DNA of 64,000 bases from Musa acuminata AAA Group (Eukaryota > Streptophyta > Magnoliopsida > Zingiberales > Musaceae): NCBI RefSeq assembly GCF_036884655.1, contig NC_088355.1:26225001-26289000 (forward strand). The letters are read 5' to 3'. The translations under genes and the position numbers were made by a program. Below the pieces are notes generated by a model that saw nothing but the letters and a program-made list of their open reading frames with translations, was not told the origin of the DNA and did not search any database. Of this stretch, positions 32,164 to 45,200 are shown piece after piece (the first letter of the stretch is position 1; each line of letters starts with the position of its first letter).

Positions 32164-33628
32164 AGATCTTGTGAAGCCGCCTTCGGGTAAGAAAATTGTT
32201 GGATGCAAATGGGTCTTCAAAAGGAAGGAAGGTATTCCAGGGGTTGAAGATGCAAGGTACAAAGCACGATTGGTTGCAAAGGGCTATAGTCAGGTACATG
32301 GTGTTGATTTTAATGACGTATTTTCACCTGTTGTTAAACATAGCTCTATTCGTGTTTTGCTTGCTTTAGTTGCCATGTATGATTTGGAATTGGAGCAACT
32401 TGATGTCAAGACAGCTTTCTTACATGGTGAACTTGAAGAACAAATTTATATGGAGCAACCTCATGGATTTGAAGTTGATGGTAAGGAAGACCATGTTTGC
32501 TTGTTAAAGAAATCCTTGTATGGATTGAAGTAGTCTCCAAGACAGTGGTATAAGAGGTTTGATTCTTTTATGTTGGGTCATGGTTACACGAGGAGCATGT
32601 ATGATAGTTGTGTTTACTTCCGAAAGTTAACTGATGGCTCTTTTGTATATTTGTTGCTTTATGTTGATGACATGCTTATTGCAGCTAAGAATTTCTCAGA
32701 AATTCACACTTTGAAAATGTAACTGAGTAGTGAATTTGAAATGAAAGATTTGGGAGCAGCTAAGAAAATTCTTGGCATGAAGATCAAAAGAGATCGAGGA
32801 GTTGGAAAATTATTTCTGACTCAGAAAAATTACCTCAAGAAAGTCTTGGAGAGGTTTGGCATGAAAAATGCTAAGCCAATGAGTACTCCTCTTGCTAGCC
32901 ATTTTCGGCTATGTGCTGCTCAGTCACCACAGTCAGTTGAAGAGGAAGAATATATGGTGAAAGTTCTATATTCTAGTGCCATCGGCAGTATTATGTATGC
33001 AATGGTTTGTACTCGTCCAGATATTTCATAAGCAGTCAGTGTGGTTAGTAGATATATGTCTCGCCCAGGTAAAACACATTGGTAGGCTATGAAGTGGATT
33101 CTCAGATACTTGCAAGGGACTTCAGATGCTTGTTTGGAATTTGGGAAAAATCGTGACACTTTGGTTGGTTACGTCGACTTTGATTATGCTGCGGATCTTG
33201 ATAAATGAAGATCTTTGACATGCTATGTATTTTGCGTTGGCGGTTGTGCAGTTAGTTGGAAAGCTTCCTTACAACCTGTCGTATCTTTATCTACTACAGA
33301 GGCAGAATATATGACAGTGACAAAGGCGATCAAAGAAGTTTTATGGTTAAGAGGATTGTTTAGCGAATTATGTCTGCATCAAAGTGTTACTACAATTTAC
33401 TGTGATAGTCAAAGTGCTATTCATTTGACTAAAGACTAGATGTATCATGAGAGGACAAAACACATCGATGTGAAGTTTCATTTTATTCGGGATATCATTG
33501 TTGCGGGAAAAGTCCTTGTTCAGAAAATTCATACGAAGGACAATCCAGCTGATATGTTTACGAAGCTTCTTCCGGTTTACAAGTTCAAGCAGTGCTTGGA
33601 CTTGGTTGGTATTCATTGTTGTTGGTGA
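32164..33628 (+). pseudogene. Copia D reverse transcriptase and RNase H
   Basis: KIVGCKWVFKRKEGIPGVED, ARYKARLVAKGYSQVHGVDF, QLDVKTAFLHGELEEQIYME, then a TAG for the Gln of YGLKQSPRQW, LYVDDMLIAAKN (YVDD), KDLGAAKKILGMKI, then SSAIGSIMYAMVCTRPDIS, RNase H motifs CAVSWKASLQPVVSLSTTEA and [44 protein letters not shown]. Stops at 32531, 32719, 33028, 33082, 33205 and 33437. Confidence 0.9.
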
Positions 33629-33694
33629 TTGCCCGTTGGGGCTTTTATGAAGAAGGTGGAGCAAGTTTTGTTGGAACATGCCAAGGTGGAGATT

Positions 33695-34118
33695 TGTTAG
33701 TTTGGCAAGTCCCATAGTCTCACATCGGGAAAATCAGACTTGTTATCTCGTCTTGGAACTATAAATAAGGGCCTAGGCTTTGAAGTTAGATGCACCACAA
33801 GAGGTACCATAAGTGGCACCACAAGAAAAACCTAAGTGTTTGCTTTGGTTTAAGTTCATACTCAGTTAAATAGTTTGGACTTATAGTTTGGTTTTTCTTG
33901 TTTAGTATTTTCGGGTGTTTTATGGCCTAGGAACATCTTCATAAGGCATTTGTAATTGTCCATCTTTTGCGATAGTAATTTACTCCTCTTTCGTCCGTGG
34001 ATGTAGGTCAAAGTCAATTGACCGAACCATGTATATCTGGCGTTTTTATTCTTTCCGCTTTATTGTCTTGGGTTGTCAAAATTACCTTGTGGTAAATTTT
34101 CTGGGACTAGCTCTAACA
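33695..34118 (+). repeat. 3' LTR of copia D
   Basis: 424 bases, TGTTAG...CTCTAACA, preceded by GGTGGAGATT (polypurine tract) and followed by TSD TATAA. It lacks about 20 bases present in the 5' copy near 21780-21800. Confidence 0.92.
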
Positions 34119-34123
34119 TATAA

Positions 34124-35055
34124 TTTCTGGCCAACTTTGACTGTAATTAGCTAAAAGAATCTAAATTCAAACTCCCAAGCATCATGCCATATCAACAATA
34201 AGGTTCTGCGAGGAGTCAACCAAAAAGTTTGAACATAGAAGTACTCAAATTATAAACGAAACGAAATTTTGTAAGTAGGATATAACTCCAACTAAAAAGA
34301 ATGTCCTTCTAGTTTCTGGAGAACTATGCAACAATCAAATGAGAAGCTTTGAGTAGACTAAGCAAGATTTCTGTAAGCCCATAACCATATATCTCAAGAA
34401 ACTTAAAAAGTCACTTCTACAAGATTTCCCAGCGAAGGAAAAGCAATTTGCATGACTGATCTATTGCACAAACCAGGTTTTTCCAGCATTTGCAAGTCCT
34501 TGAATTCACCAATAAATAAATAAATAAATTTAGCAGCTAAATGTGGGCAAAGTGATTCCATTTGATCTTCCATCTGACCCTGAGAGTTGCATATATCACA
34601 CCAGTCATCATGGCCTCCATAATTACCTAATTTAGATCATCTACCAATTTCCACTGGCCGTCTTCCTTGAAACTTTACTTGCCGTACGCTACAGGAAAAA
34701 CACAATACCACCGTCTTCTTGCCTCTTCCAAAGAAAACCCAAAAGCTGATACCTCAACTGATCCTACCACAAGGGGAAGAAAGAAGTCACTAGACGTTAC
34801 CAGACCCACAGCTTGATCAAGAAAATATATATTCAATTGCACGTTCCATAAGCAAGATGTCATCTTTATCTTCCAAGAAGAGATCTTTTCAATCTTAACA
34901 CTGTTCTTGAGAAGAAATCATCAGAAATTTCGAGGGGGTCAACAAGGTATCATCAGAAAAATTTAAAACCCTCCTTCCCAAAATCCGCTGAAGTGGAAGG
35001 AACTAGACACCAATACAGAAGGGAGCAGCAAGGGAAGAGGAGATGGGAGGGTTAC
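34124..35055. other. Non-coding stretch, probable intron of the split gene
   Basis: No recognisable coding region apart from short chance frames on the minus strand. Its right end is the candidate donor site of exon 1 (minus strand CTG|GTAACC). Confidence 0.5.
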
Positions 35056-35217
35056 CAGAACGTATCGAAAATTCCTACAGGGCGGCTCCTCGGGATGACG
35101 ATTGACGGCGTCGCCGTGGTCGTCGGCAGTGGAGAGCGGGACCCACTTCTTTTTCCACCGCCTCACCGGTCCGCCGAAGACCGCTGCTGAACCGTGCCGG
35201 GTCGACGACCGACCCAT
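35056..35217 (-). pseudogene. Exon 1 of a plant gene of unknown function (VFGGPVR...FRY family)
   Basis: The minus-strand frame starts at 35217 with MGRSSTRHGSAAVFGGPVRR and continues WKKKWVPLSTADD, then HPEEPPCRNFRYVL before a GTAACC donor. The combination VFGGPVR.WKK.WV near the N-terminus and PP.R.FRY.. before an exon boundary matches a conserved plant protein family of unknown function as I know it. The exon itself has no stop. It lies head-to-head with the IBR5-type gene, about 1 kb apart. The rest of the gene appears to be displaced by transposons to 1631-1786 and is decayed, so the locus is called a probable pseudogene. An alternative is a truncated gene that still transcribes. Confidence 0.5.
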
Positions 35218-35409
35218 GTTTTAAACCTCTCTCTCTCTCTCTCGCTATTGAGAGCAGTAGCTGCAGTAACAGCGGGAAAAGACGAGGGCGAGAAAGTGAG
35301 AGAACCGACTCCAAGTCAACATTTTCCAAGCCGCACAACAACACGAGGATAAGTTCCATCGAGTTGCTTGCGTGCGTCTTTTTCCAATGACGAGGTTTTC
35401 CCCATTGAT

Positions 35410-35498
<89 letters not shown>

Positions 35499-36270
35499 GA
35501 TAAATTAAAAAGAAAAAAAATCAAAATATAACTAAATTCTAAAACTAAAACTTCCCAACGTCACTTATCATTTGTAAGTTACAGAAAGAAAAGAATTCAG
35601 GCAACAACTTGTTTAAGAGCATTTGGTAGAAGCTCTACCTATTTATTTATTTATTTATTTATGGGCCTCGTGGTACTGACCAAAGAGATTAGAGAGTAGC
35701 ATTTAGCTTTGAGATCCACGCAGCAACCGCTGATGAGATCCTGTCCTTTTTGTTTTATTATTTTATTCTATAGTCCTCACCTCGATCGAATCAGCTGTGA
35801 AGCCACAGAGCAGTACCAAGTCACTGCTAGATTAACACCAAGCGCTGTTTCGCGTCCCCAGACGCGCGCCCCCAAACTCAGCACTGCCGGATGTGGAGTG
35901 GGGTCCACGGATGGCCTTTACAGGTGATGGTTTTGGGTCCTGTTTTCAGAGTAGCGACAGATTCCACTTCTGTTAAAAGGGTGGGGGGTGGGGGTTGTGT
36001 TTGAGCCGAGCAAAAGAAAGCGTTAATCCTGGTAATAATATTTGACATTTTCACAGCGTTAACATTAATTAATATTATTAGATCGATGAAAGGGATCCCC
36101 ACGCTTCTCTTTACACGGGGAGAGCGCGATAGCGAGATCTTTCTTGAGCGCAAGCAAGGTCGCGCCTTTTCGATCGAGGACCGCCGATTCCCGACCTCTC
36201 GACCCCCGAGTCCGTGTGATTCTTAAAGGGAGGTGTCCTTCTCGCTCGAATCGCTGGGGTCCGACGCGCG
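35218..36270. other. Intergenic region between divergent genes, possible shared promoter
   Basis: It holds a CT run (about 35227-35243), the long AT microsatellite at 35413-35496, a TTTA repeat near 35639-35661 and otherwise no coding sequence. The part after 36080 is GC-rich and is probably the 5' leader of the phosphatase gene. Confidence 0.55.
35413..35496. repeat. (AT)42 microsatellite
   Basis: An uninterrupted AT dinucleotide run of about 84 bases, likely length-variable between individuals. Confidence 0.95.
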
Positions 36271-39200
36271 ATGAGGAAGAGGGAGAGGGAGAACCCCTGC
36301 GATGTCTGTGGCCACTACCACAAGTACGAGGAGGGTGAGGTCTGCGGAGTCTGCGGCCACCGCGTCCCCGCCGCCTTCGAGCGGCCGATCCAGCCGGCCA
36401 GCGCCTTCCCCTCTGAGATCCTCACGGATTTCCTCTACCTCGGCAGCTACGACAACGCCTCCCGGGGGGAGATCCTCAAGACTCTCCGCATCACACACAT
36501 CCTCAACGTAAGGCCCTGTTTGTTGCTCTTTCTTGGATGATCTTGATTGCCTGTGGTGTTTACTGGTAGCTATGGTTTGCGCAGCTGGTTGTATAAAGAT
36601 TCGCAAATCTGGTACTCAGTTGTAGCAATTGATGGACTAGAGAGAAGTGATGTGTGTGAAATCGTAGCGTTTGGTGTATTAACTTAGTGATCGAGGACTA
36701 GGGATGATGCATAGCGTAATAAGGTTGGAATATTGAGTAGTTCACAGGCAAAGAGGAGCCTCTTTATGGTTCTCGCCTATTCATCAACCCTGTATTCGGG
36801 AATTGTGCAGTACCTATGCAACCTCTTCCAACTGAAGATGGATATGATGATGAGTCAACATGTTGATAAAGGCATTTCCCTATACATGCAACATGGTGAA
36901 TAACATGTTTAGCTTATAGAGAAGCGAGTTGCACTTTGGTCCAAATCAATAAACATTCTGAAGAATATAATACATGGGCATGGAATGCTCAAGAAAATTC
37001 TGATATATTTCAGGAGTATGATTAGAACAGTTCTTCTTGCTGATAATATGTTGGGTTAGCTAGTATTTTAAGATTCCTAAAGCTAGTGTCTTAGTGGGAT
37101 AAGGAATCCAAGTACAAGGAGTTCTTGTGAAAGAAGGAAATATGTTAATTAACATTTGATTATTCTATAAATATCTCATGCATCTCTAGGTCTTGATGGG
37201 AGGAGAACATGATGTGAGGAATATTTTTGGTGCTCTTGGGTTTCTCTCTGAGATATTTAGAAAGGGTAGTTTCTTAGAGAGGATGAGAAAAAGGCAAGGA
37301 AATCCGTGCTTAAGTGGGGATAATTTAAGATCTCGTTATTGATCTCACATGGTGAAGAATTTTGTTTTCTCCATGGATGTATGTAGGATTTGTTAAACTA
37401 GGTTCATCTTGTGTCGGCTTTCTAGTATGCTTTTGATTGTTGATCTCTGGGTATTTTCTTTTGGTTTTGGAATTCTTCTCTTCCTTCCCAACAAGTGGAA
37501 TCAGAGGTCAAAAGATCCGATAGTCAGAGATTCAACAAGGATGAGTGATGAAAACGGGAACGAGCTTGAAGTAAAAGTATTTTATCTTCAGGAGATACAT
37601 AAGTGGATAAAATACTCACCAAAGGAGAGATTGTTGGGATTGACAAAGTACAAGGAGTTCTCAGAAATAAAAGAAATCCTGGTAATTATAGTTTGGTTCT
37701 TTTATAAATATTGTTTCTGTATATTATGATGAGGGGATAGCAAGATATGAGGAATACTTTTGGTGCTTCTTGATTTCTCTCTAGGGTATCTAGAGAGGGT
37801 ACTCTCTAGGGTTTTTAGAGAGGGTGAGAAAAGGGCGTAAATTCTTTGGGATTTATGTAAGAGGGACTACAAGGAAATCCATGCTTGAGTAGGAATAACT
37901 CAAGGTCTTGTAATTGATCTCAATAGTTAAGAATATGATTTTCTCCGTTGATGTAGACGGGATTTGCCGAATCACGTTAATCTTGATATGCTTTTGATTG
38001 TTAATCTCTGGGTGTTTTCTTTTGGTTTTGGAATTCTTCTCTTCCTCCCCAACATAATACACTAGATCTAAAATATATTATGTTGATATATTGCTTCTTA
38101 GCGATGGATAACGGAGGAAATAACATTGCATTCGATTTATCATTCTATTTCAGTGTTGTATCTACTTTTCTTTCATCAGATATGAGACAGTTATCCATAT
38201 AACATGCTGTGAGACTACGTTCTCTCATTTCTCCAAGAAGTATTGGAGAAATCAATGGGATACTGTCCCCTGTTCGAAAAATCAGGTACAAAGGCTTGTA
38301 TATGTGGACAAATTAACACCAATTTTCACATAGGAGATCAGTTTAACTTGAATTATCTTATCAGGGTCATTTTTAACTAATTCACCTATAGGCATACAGT
38401 GGGTCATCGCAAGAAATAAAAGGCTTAAAGCATTTGCTTTGGCTAATTATATAGAGATTGCCTATGGTGGCTGTTAACCTGTTTCAGCAACTGCTATGTT
38501 TACAGGAGCACAATATCCTGTTGCTACAACTATATTATGGTTTCTGCTATAGCAAAACTGCCATTGATGCTTCCATGATCGCTGTTCTGCACTAAGCAGA
38601 ATAGCCATTCTTTAGATCGCATCAGGAATATCCTTATACCTTTTGAGTCTCAAGTCAATTCTTATAAAGAAGGCTTTATTGGTTTTAGCCTTTACATCAG
38701 GAATATGGTGGATTGAAAGAAGGCTTTATTGGTTTTAGATTGCATCAGGAATATCCTTATCCTTATTGGTTTTAGCCTTTACATTATGGTTTCCCTTTTA
38801 TTTTTCATATATCAAGTTTGACCATATGGTGGATTGAAAGACATATTGCTAATCTTGAGTCTTCAACTTTTGCTCCCTAATTTTGCATTTCCACTTTAAT
38901 GATACTTCTTAACTTAAATGAGCTATCTTGCTTTTGAAATTGTTCTTTTATCTGTTGCCATAATACATTGTTGGATATGACTGCAGACTGTACCTGCTTG
39001 CCAAAATCTGTACAAGAATTCCTTTACTTATCACTGCCTCCAAGATGACAAAGTTCTACAATTTGATGATGCAATCCAGTTTTTAGGTATTATTCATCCT
39101 TGATGTAAAACTGTCATACTCTTGGATTACTTTTATTCATACGTTACAAGTAGCAACCTGAATTTATTTTCCTAGAGAAGTTACATTGACATAGAATCAA

Positions 39201-42200
39201 CATCTCAATTGTTGGGTCACTCATCAATCTTCCATAATTTGCATTTTTTAATCTTATCAATTGTTGAGCCACTCTTTGATCTTATCTTAAAGTATATAAT
39301 TACTTCTACAATTGTGCTTATACTTTAAAGTGGAAATTATTGTCAGTGTCAAGGTTCAATGTCTCGTGCCGACCGATGGTACCAAGCTTGGCCCGGACTA
39401 GTATGTTAACTCAGAGATTGGTTGTCCGACAAATAGAGAGAAGAACGGTCCAATCCAATAATGGGCAACGCACATTGTCCCGAGATGTCGATGATGATTG
39501 GAGAGGAATCTTCTGTTGAATCTGGATGCTGCTTGATCTCTCGACGTGCTGCTTGAGATCCTATAGAAGATCAAGGTTGGAGGTAGCCCGACTCAGTTCC
39601 TTCGATGCTTAAGTCAATAGTGTTCGATGTGGTCAGGAAATAAGGGTGCGGAAGAAGAAAGAAAAGAATGAGAGAGAATTTATTTATAACCAGGTCGTAG
39701 TGGTTGTCGATGGTTTAAAAGGTTAAAGGCAGTTGTGGGGTGGCACAACCGCCTGCTGAGATGGTAGTTGAGGTGGCGTAACCATCACTAATGTGGCTCA
39801 ACCACCTGCCAAGGTGTCGTAACTTCTACTAGTGTGTCTAAACCACATGCCAAGGTGGCATAACCTCCATTGATGTGGCTCAACCACGTGCCAAGAAGGT
39901 GCAACTATCGATCAAGGTGGCTCAATTGCCCCCTATGTGGGTTCATGTCATATTTGTTTAGTTGAGGTGGCGGCCTTCATTGTTGAGGTGGAGATGTCCA
40001 TGTGTTAGCTTTAGAATATGTTATTTTATCCTCTATCACGGTATATACGGATCGGCACCAATGTATCATACGCATGTTGTTACATATCGATTTTCCAAAA
40101 ATGGTAAAAAATGGCCAAAAATATGTAAAAAATTAAGAATTCTTTGTAATACCTTTTTTATCCTAATCTAATTCAATTTCAATAAGAGTAGAGTACAAAT
40201 AAGTTATAAATGACTAGTAATTTCAGGTTTTTACGATGAGATAGCAGATGTCTCTATTTAAAGATGGATCTTTGAGGGGGCAACTTTCTCGTGTACTTCG
40301 CTATTAATTTTGTTGATCTTGAATCATTATAATAATAATAAAACGAGTTGAGATGTTAGATTATGTGTCAAAGGCCTGCTTTTTCAGCAAATTAAGTAAT
40401 AAACATAAGCAACACTTCTACCACCAAAATGAATGTCAGGATTTCATAGCCATTGGATTGGGTCCTCAATCCTATAAATTTGCATATCAATATGGTACGT
40501 CTGTCGAACTCAATCTTATAACTGCTCCTAGAGATCTTCCACCAATCCCTATTTGCCTTTTGAAGTTTTTTAATGAGCTCAATCATCGATTAGGATGTTT
40601 AATTGAGAGAGTGAGAAAGAGTGAATGAGAAAGAGAAGGAGAAAAGAGTGTGAGTGAGGGAGAGTGAAAGAGGAGAGGAAGGGGGTTTTAAAGAGTGGAA
40701 CCAACCTCAATAAGGTGTCCAATGGCCAATATGACCATTGGACCCCATTGATGTCAGTGATTGAACCAATATGGTCGAAAGGCGACTATGACCATCAGAC
40801 TCCATTGATGTGAATGATTGAATGATATGGTCGGAATTTACCGATCGATACAAGTCAGTAACAGTCGTCATTCGAACATGTCCCCCGATATAGGGGGTGT
40901 ATTGGGTGGCACAACCCTGTTTTATGCATACTGCTTGAGACAGGTGGATCCACATACTGTTCGTTTAGCGGACCAGTATGTACTGTTTGTTTTGTACTGA
41001 GAGATACAATGGACATTAGTCAGTGTTGTGTGTGATATAGTATGCATGCTTCAAAGATTCTCTTGCTTGATCAATTTCTTATGCACTTCATGCTCATTCA
41101 CATTGATCTACAACTCCAAAATTATACTTCATGAAATATCATATGAACAGGTCATGATGTTCTCCGCTATACGACTTTTAAGATGAGGAAATTTTGTTGC
41201 TATACCTTTTAGCTTATATCATATATTGATTTTACTTCCATGCAACTATTTAAATACTAGTAACAAGAACTGCCGGGGAAAAAGTTTGTCTTTGTGTGCT
41301 TACACCAGAAATAGGTAGTGAATTTTAGTAGTTTTAAGTAGACATTAAAGTATATTCTGTGTTCTGCGTTGACCTCTTTTCTCAAACAAGTTGCTTGTTG
41401 TTATTTATGAGTTAGACACAATATACTTCTTTTTGGAAAATTATTAAACTACTACCTGAAAAGTTCCAGAGGCAGCAGAGCTCACAGGTATGAAAGTCCC
41501 AAAGAAATGGGACTTGCAAAATCAACAGAACATTAATTCTAGAACAGTCGGTGAGACATTCAGCTGCCTGATTGGCTTTTTTTTTCAAAACATGGCTGGT
41601 ACAATATGCAATTCATTGATTTCAAACTGAATTTCAGCAGTGTGAAAGATCAGAGATGAGCATTCCTTCTGCATCTGTGATCTCATAAACACATTGTTAT
41701 ACTAATCACAAACAGAAAATAGAAATATTTTAGAGAACACGAGAAAGAAGAACAAAGGGGAAAGAATGTTTCCTCGGTAAGATGAACTTGGAATGTACTT
41801 GGAACAAAGGGGAAAGAAGGTTTCCACATTTAGATGAACCTGGGATGTACTCAAGGTTGAGGAAATTCTATTATAATTCGTTATTTTATTTTTGAGGTCT
41901 CAGCATTACATGATCCATAACAAGGGGGCATTCTTGCGTTTTCCAGCCTAGCTATTCTGCTTGAAGGTTAGAATTTGATATTTAATTAGAACCCAATAAA
42001 TCCTTTTGTGTTCTGTCTTATTTTGTGATGGTTATCTACGAGGAGGTACAGAACCAGTTAATCTAACCAAGTGTTGATTATAAGGACTCCGAGAATTATG
42101 GATGCTTGGTGCATACTGCATAGTTTGAATTTTGAGGTTTTATGTGAGACTAACAATTGAGAATGGTAGGCAGACGTGGATTCCTACCTAGTCTGGTATA

Positions 42201-45200
42201 ATAATTGACCCATTAACTTGTTAAGCCTAAATTATCTCAAAATGTTGAACCCCAAATCAGTGGTAGTACATCTATCAAACCTTTTGTAAGTTAATTCAAA
42301 TCTTTGACCATTTTTCTTATCAATGTCACACCTCAAAATTTGAAAACATCAAATTTAATATTTTTAAACATCCAATACATAAGATGTTGTTTAACATTTA
42401 CAAAAACACTAGCTCAGTTTATGGACAACCTCACAACCAAAATTTTCTTTACAATGATATCTTGTAAAACCACAAAACATGTCATATTCTTCTATGATTC
42501 CACTGCCTCAGCCTAAACCTAACTAGAGTGTGATGATAGAGACAAGCTAACTTGAAAATTTTATATAACAAAAAAGTAAGCTACAAAAATTCAGTAAACG
42601 ACTATCATATCCATGGCATAAGAAAGGACAAATCATATGACATAAGGATCAAGATACAAGGTATGAGTTCAAGAGTCATATTTATCATCTAATCTGATTC
42701 ATACATATTAGGAGAGCAAATAACAACATATAACATATAAGTATGTTATTTAGAATTGTGTCAAAGGAATATAGATGATGTAGTGTGATCATAACATAAC
42801 ATAAATCTACCCATTTCTAGATGGTCCCATAAATTCACTCGTTTCTAAATGATCATAACATATGTCTCCATGTCTATATGAAGTCATTTGTCGACATGAG
42901 CTCGTCATGGCTCCATAAACATAGCATAATTCTCATTTCATTTCTGGCAAAGGGATTAAATTATTTTACAAATATCAGAGTACAAATAAAGATATTCTTA
43001 TGTATAAATCAAGAAAATAGAAATGTATTGGAAGCACGTGGCACAACAAAAATATACATGTGCACGTGTGAAGCAAAACCAAAGCTATAATGAACATATG
43101 TACAACTCATTCAATTATTACAAGAATCAATAACTAAGAGATAAAGGAATTTAAAGCAACAACATGAGACTCATTTGAGGGAGGATTTTGGCTTTAATCA
43201 AATTCCAGAAGGTAAAAGAAAAAATTGTGTAAGTTTGGAAACGAATCATATGGGCAGAATTGTAATATCAGTTATAATAGACATCTGGATTGACAATTAT
43301 GCTCTAGATTATTCAAATAAGAGTTTTTAGCAAGGTATGTGAGTTTAGCTTCCAATAAAACAAGTTTTGTGTAAATTAGAATTGTCCACATAAACTTATA
43401 AGTAATGAAATGCATAAGGTCAGATCACTTTGTCTATGCTTAGCAGAATTTGAATGATTAATTGAAACAAGCATTTGAATGAGCATTGTCGATCCAAATC
43501 ATTTAAATAAGATGTTGATAGAAAGATATAGGAGTCAACTTTCCACTAAAAAAAAATTTGTATAAATTCAAGTTATCCACAGAAGATTATAAAGAATTTA
43601 ATAGACAGGTTACATCATTTTGTCTCTACTTAGTAAAATCCAATGGATCACTTCACTAGAATAAGTGTTTAGACGGGCATTGGTGCTTCAAATCATTCAA
43701 ATAAGGTGTTAATAGAAAGATCTATGAATCTAGTTTCTAATAAAATTGTGTTTGCTCAATTTAGAGTTTTTGTACAGAATGTTATAGTTGAAATAAGGTC
43801 AAGATTCTCAAAATTCCTAGATTTTAAGTTTACAATTCAATTGAAGTTTATACTATTAGAAAAAAATAAATCTCTACTAATTGCTCATAAATAGAAAATA
43901 ATCTGAGATCAAATTACTGTAAGACCAGGTAGAACACTTTCCTTAGATAGCTAATTTCCTAAAGATCTTGAATTAGACCAAATTCTCAAGTCAGAAACAA
44001 ACACATTCTCTTCTTCTCTTTCACTTCACTCTCTTTCTCAAGTGTGCTATCGAAGGCAACCAAGGCACTAATTAAGTCTAACTTTTGGTTTCTAATCTTT
44101 AGTGCTTACCTAAATCTAAATGTTGCAAAGTGTCAAGCATGCAACAAAATAATATTAGGTGTCAAGTATGCAACAAATTAATATTAGGTGTCAGAGCAAG
44201 TATGAGGTAGCACCCTCATTTGTTTGCTAGTGCCCACTTATAATTTTTATTTTTTCCACTAACTTATCATGGAAAATTTTACAAATCACTATCAGGTTCT
44301 ATAATTCACAATTAGGCCTCTTGCACTAAGCTTTCAATATAAAATTATATAATTAAAAAAATATTAAATAAATTCTCATATTAAAATAATCAAGATATTA
44401 TAAAAATTTATAGGTATCATAAATAATTAAGAAATGAAGGATATTACAGTGAGGGACCAATGGAACTTAGAATCAAACTTTACCATGGTGCATTAGACCC
44501 AAAACCTAATGGTCACTCTACGTTGTAGCGTGTTCTCTAGCCCAGTCCACGGGTGGCCTTTTCCATCCGAGACTCTCACCATACCCAATATTAGGTTATT
44601 TCTGATATCACTTGTCATGATTGCATAAAGGTTTTTCGAAGGGAGGTTCATGCACGAAATAATTCTCTTGGCATGCGAGTTAATTTGTACCAGGATGTGA
44701 TAATAGAAGTAAAGAAGAAGAAAACCATAATTAGGATATCCTAATAAGCAGAGCCGCATAGAGAATTTGATATATGTAAGATTGTGCAAAATGCAAATTA
44801 AAAGTATTCTTAGTACTAAAAGTACAATACAGTAGTAAACTACTAATAGTATGGGATTTCAGTGACCTTTCTCCAGTCTGAATTTGAAACTGTTTCCATG
44901 CTTGTTGCAGTACCTTGCATAAATAAAGATATGTACTATTCAGACCTACTACATGTGAGTTGTTTTATCAGCTGATCTAGGATGTTAATTGGTTTGGCCT
45001 TTACTTTCATGTAGTTCTTGTTCTTTCATATTAATATTATTCTCTAAATACAGAGCAATGCGACAAGGAGAAGGCACGTGTTCTTGTCCACTGTATGTTG
45101 GGCAAAAATAGGTTGGTTTAGTTCAGTTACACATTTTTATTTCATTGACACGGGTATTATATGCACAGCATCTGTTTTATTGTTTTCTTATGGCAGGTCA

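Larger units (their letters stand above)
21436..34118 (+). mobile_element. Ty1/copia retrotransposon, family D, decayed, host of the inverted copia C copy
   Basis: LTRs 21436-21881 and 33695-34118 (TGTTAG...TCTAACA), TSD TATAA, iMet primer binding site and the order gag-PR-IN-RT-RH define a copia element of about 4.9 kb once the insert at 22265-30004 is removed. At least eleven in-frame stops, most explained by C-to-T or G-to-A changes, and a frameshift near 31630 make it inactive. It is older than the copia C copy it contains. Confidence 0.93.
37049..38054 (+). mobile_element. TRIM element (miniature LTR retrotransposon) in IBR5 intron 1
   Basis: Two direct repeats, 37049-37493 and 37632-38054, with TGTTGGG...CCCAACA ends enclose only 138 bases. 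After the first LTR comes TGGAATCAGAGG, a degenerate initiator-Met primer binding site, and before the second ACCAAAGGAGAGAT, a polypurine tract. A 5-bp duplication flanks the whole. This is the terminal-repeat retrotransposon in miniature layout. It has no coding capacity and must be mobilised in trans. It lies in sense orientation in the intron. Confidence 0.9.

Noticed and set aside
35075..35524. A 149-codon minus-strand frame with an Ile-Tyr repeat
   Set aside because: The repeat is the translated AT microsatellite, and the frame overlaps exon 1 of the VFGGPVR gene in the wrong phase.
36223..36606. Minus-strand frame of 127 codons
   Set aside because: It is antisense to exon 1 of the phosphatase, whose sequence is clearly conserved on the plus strand.
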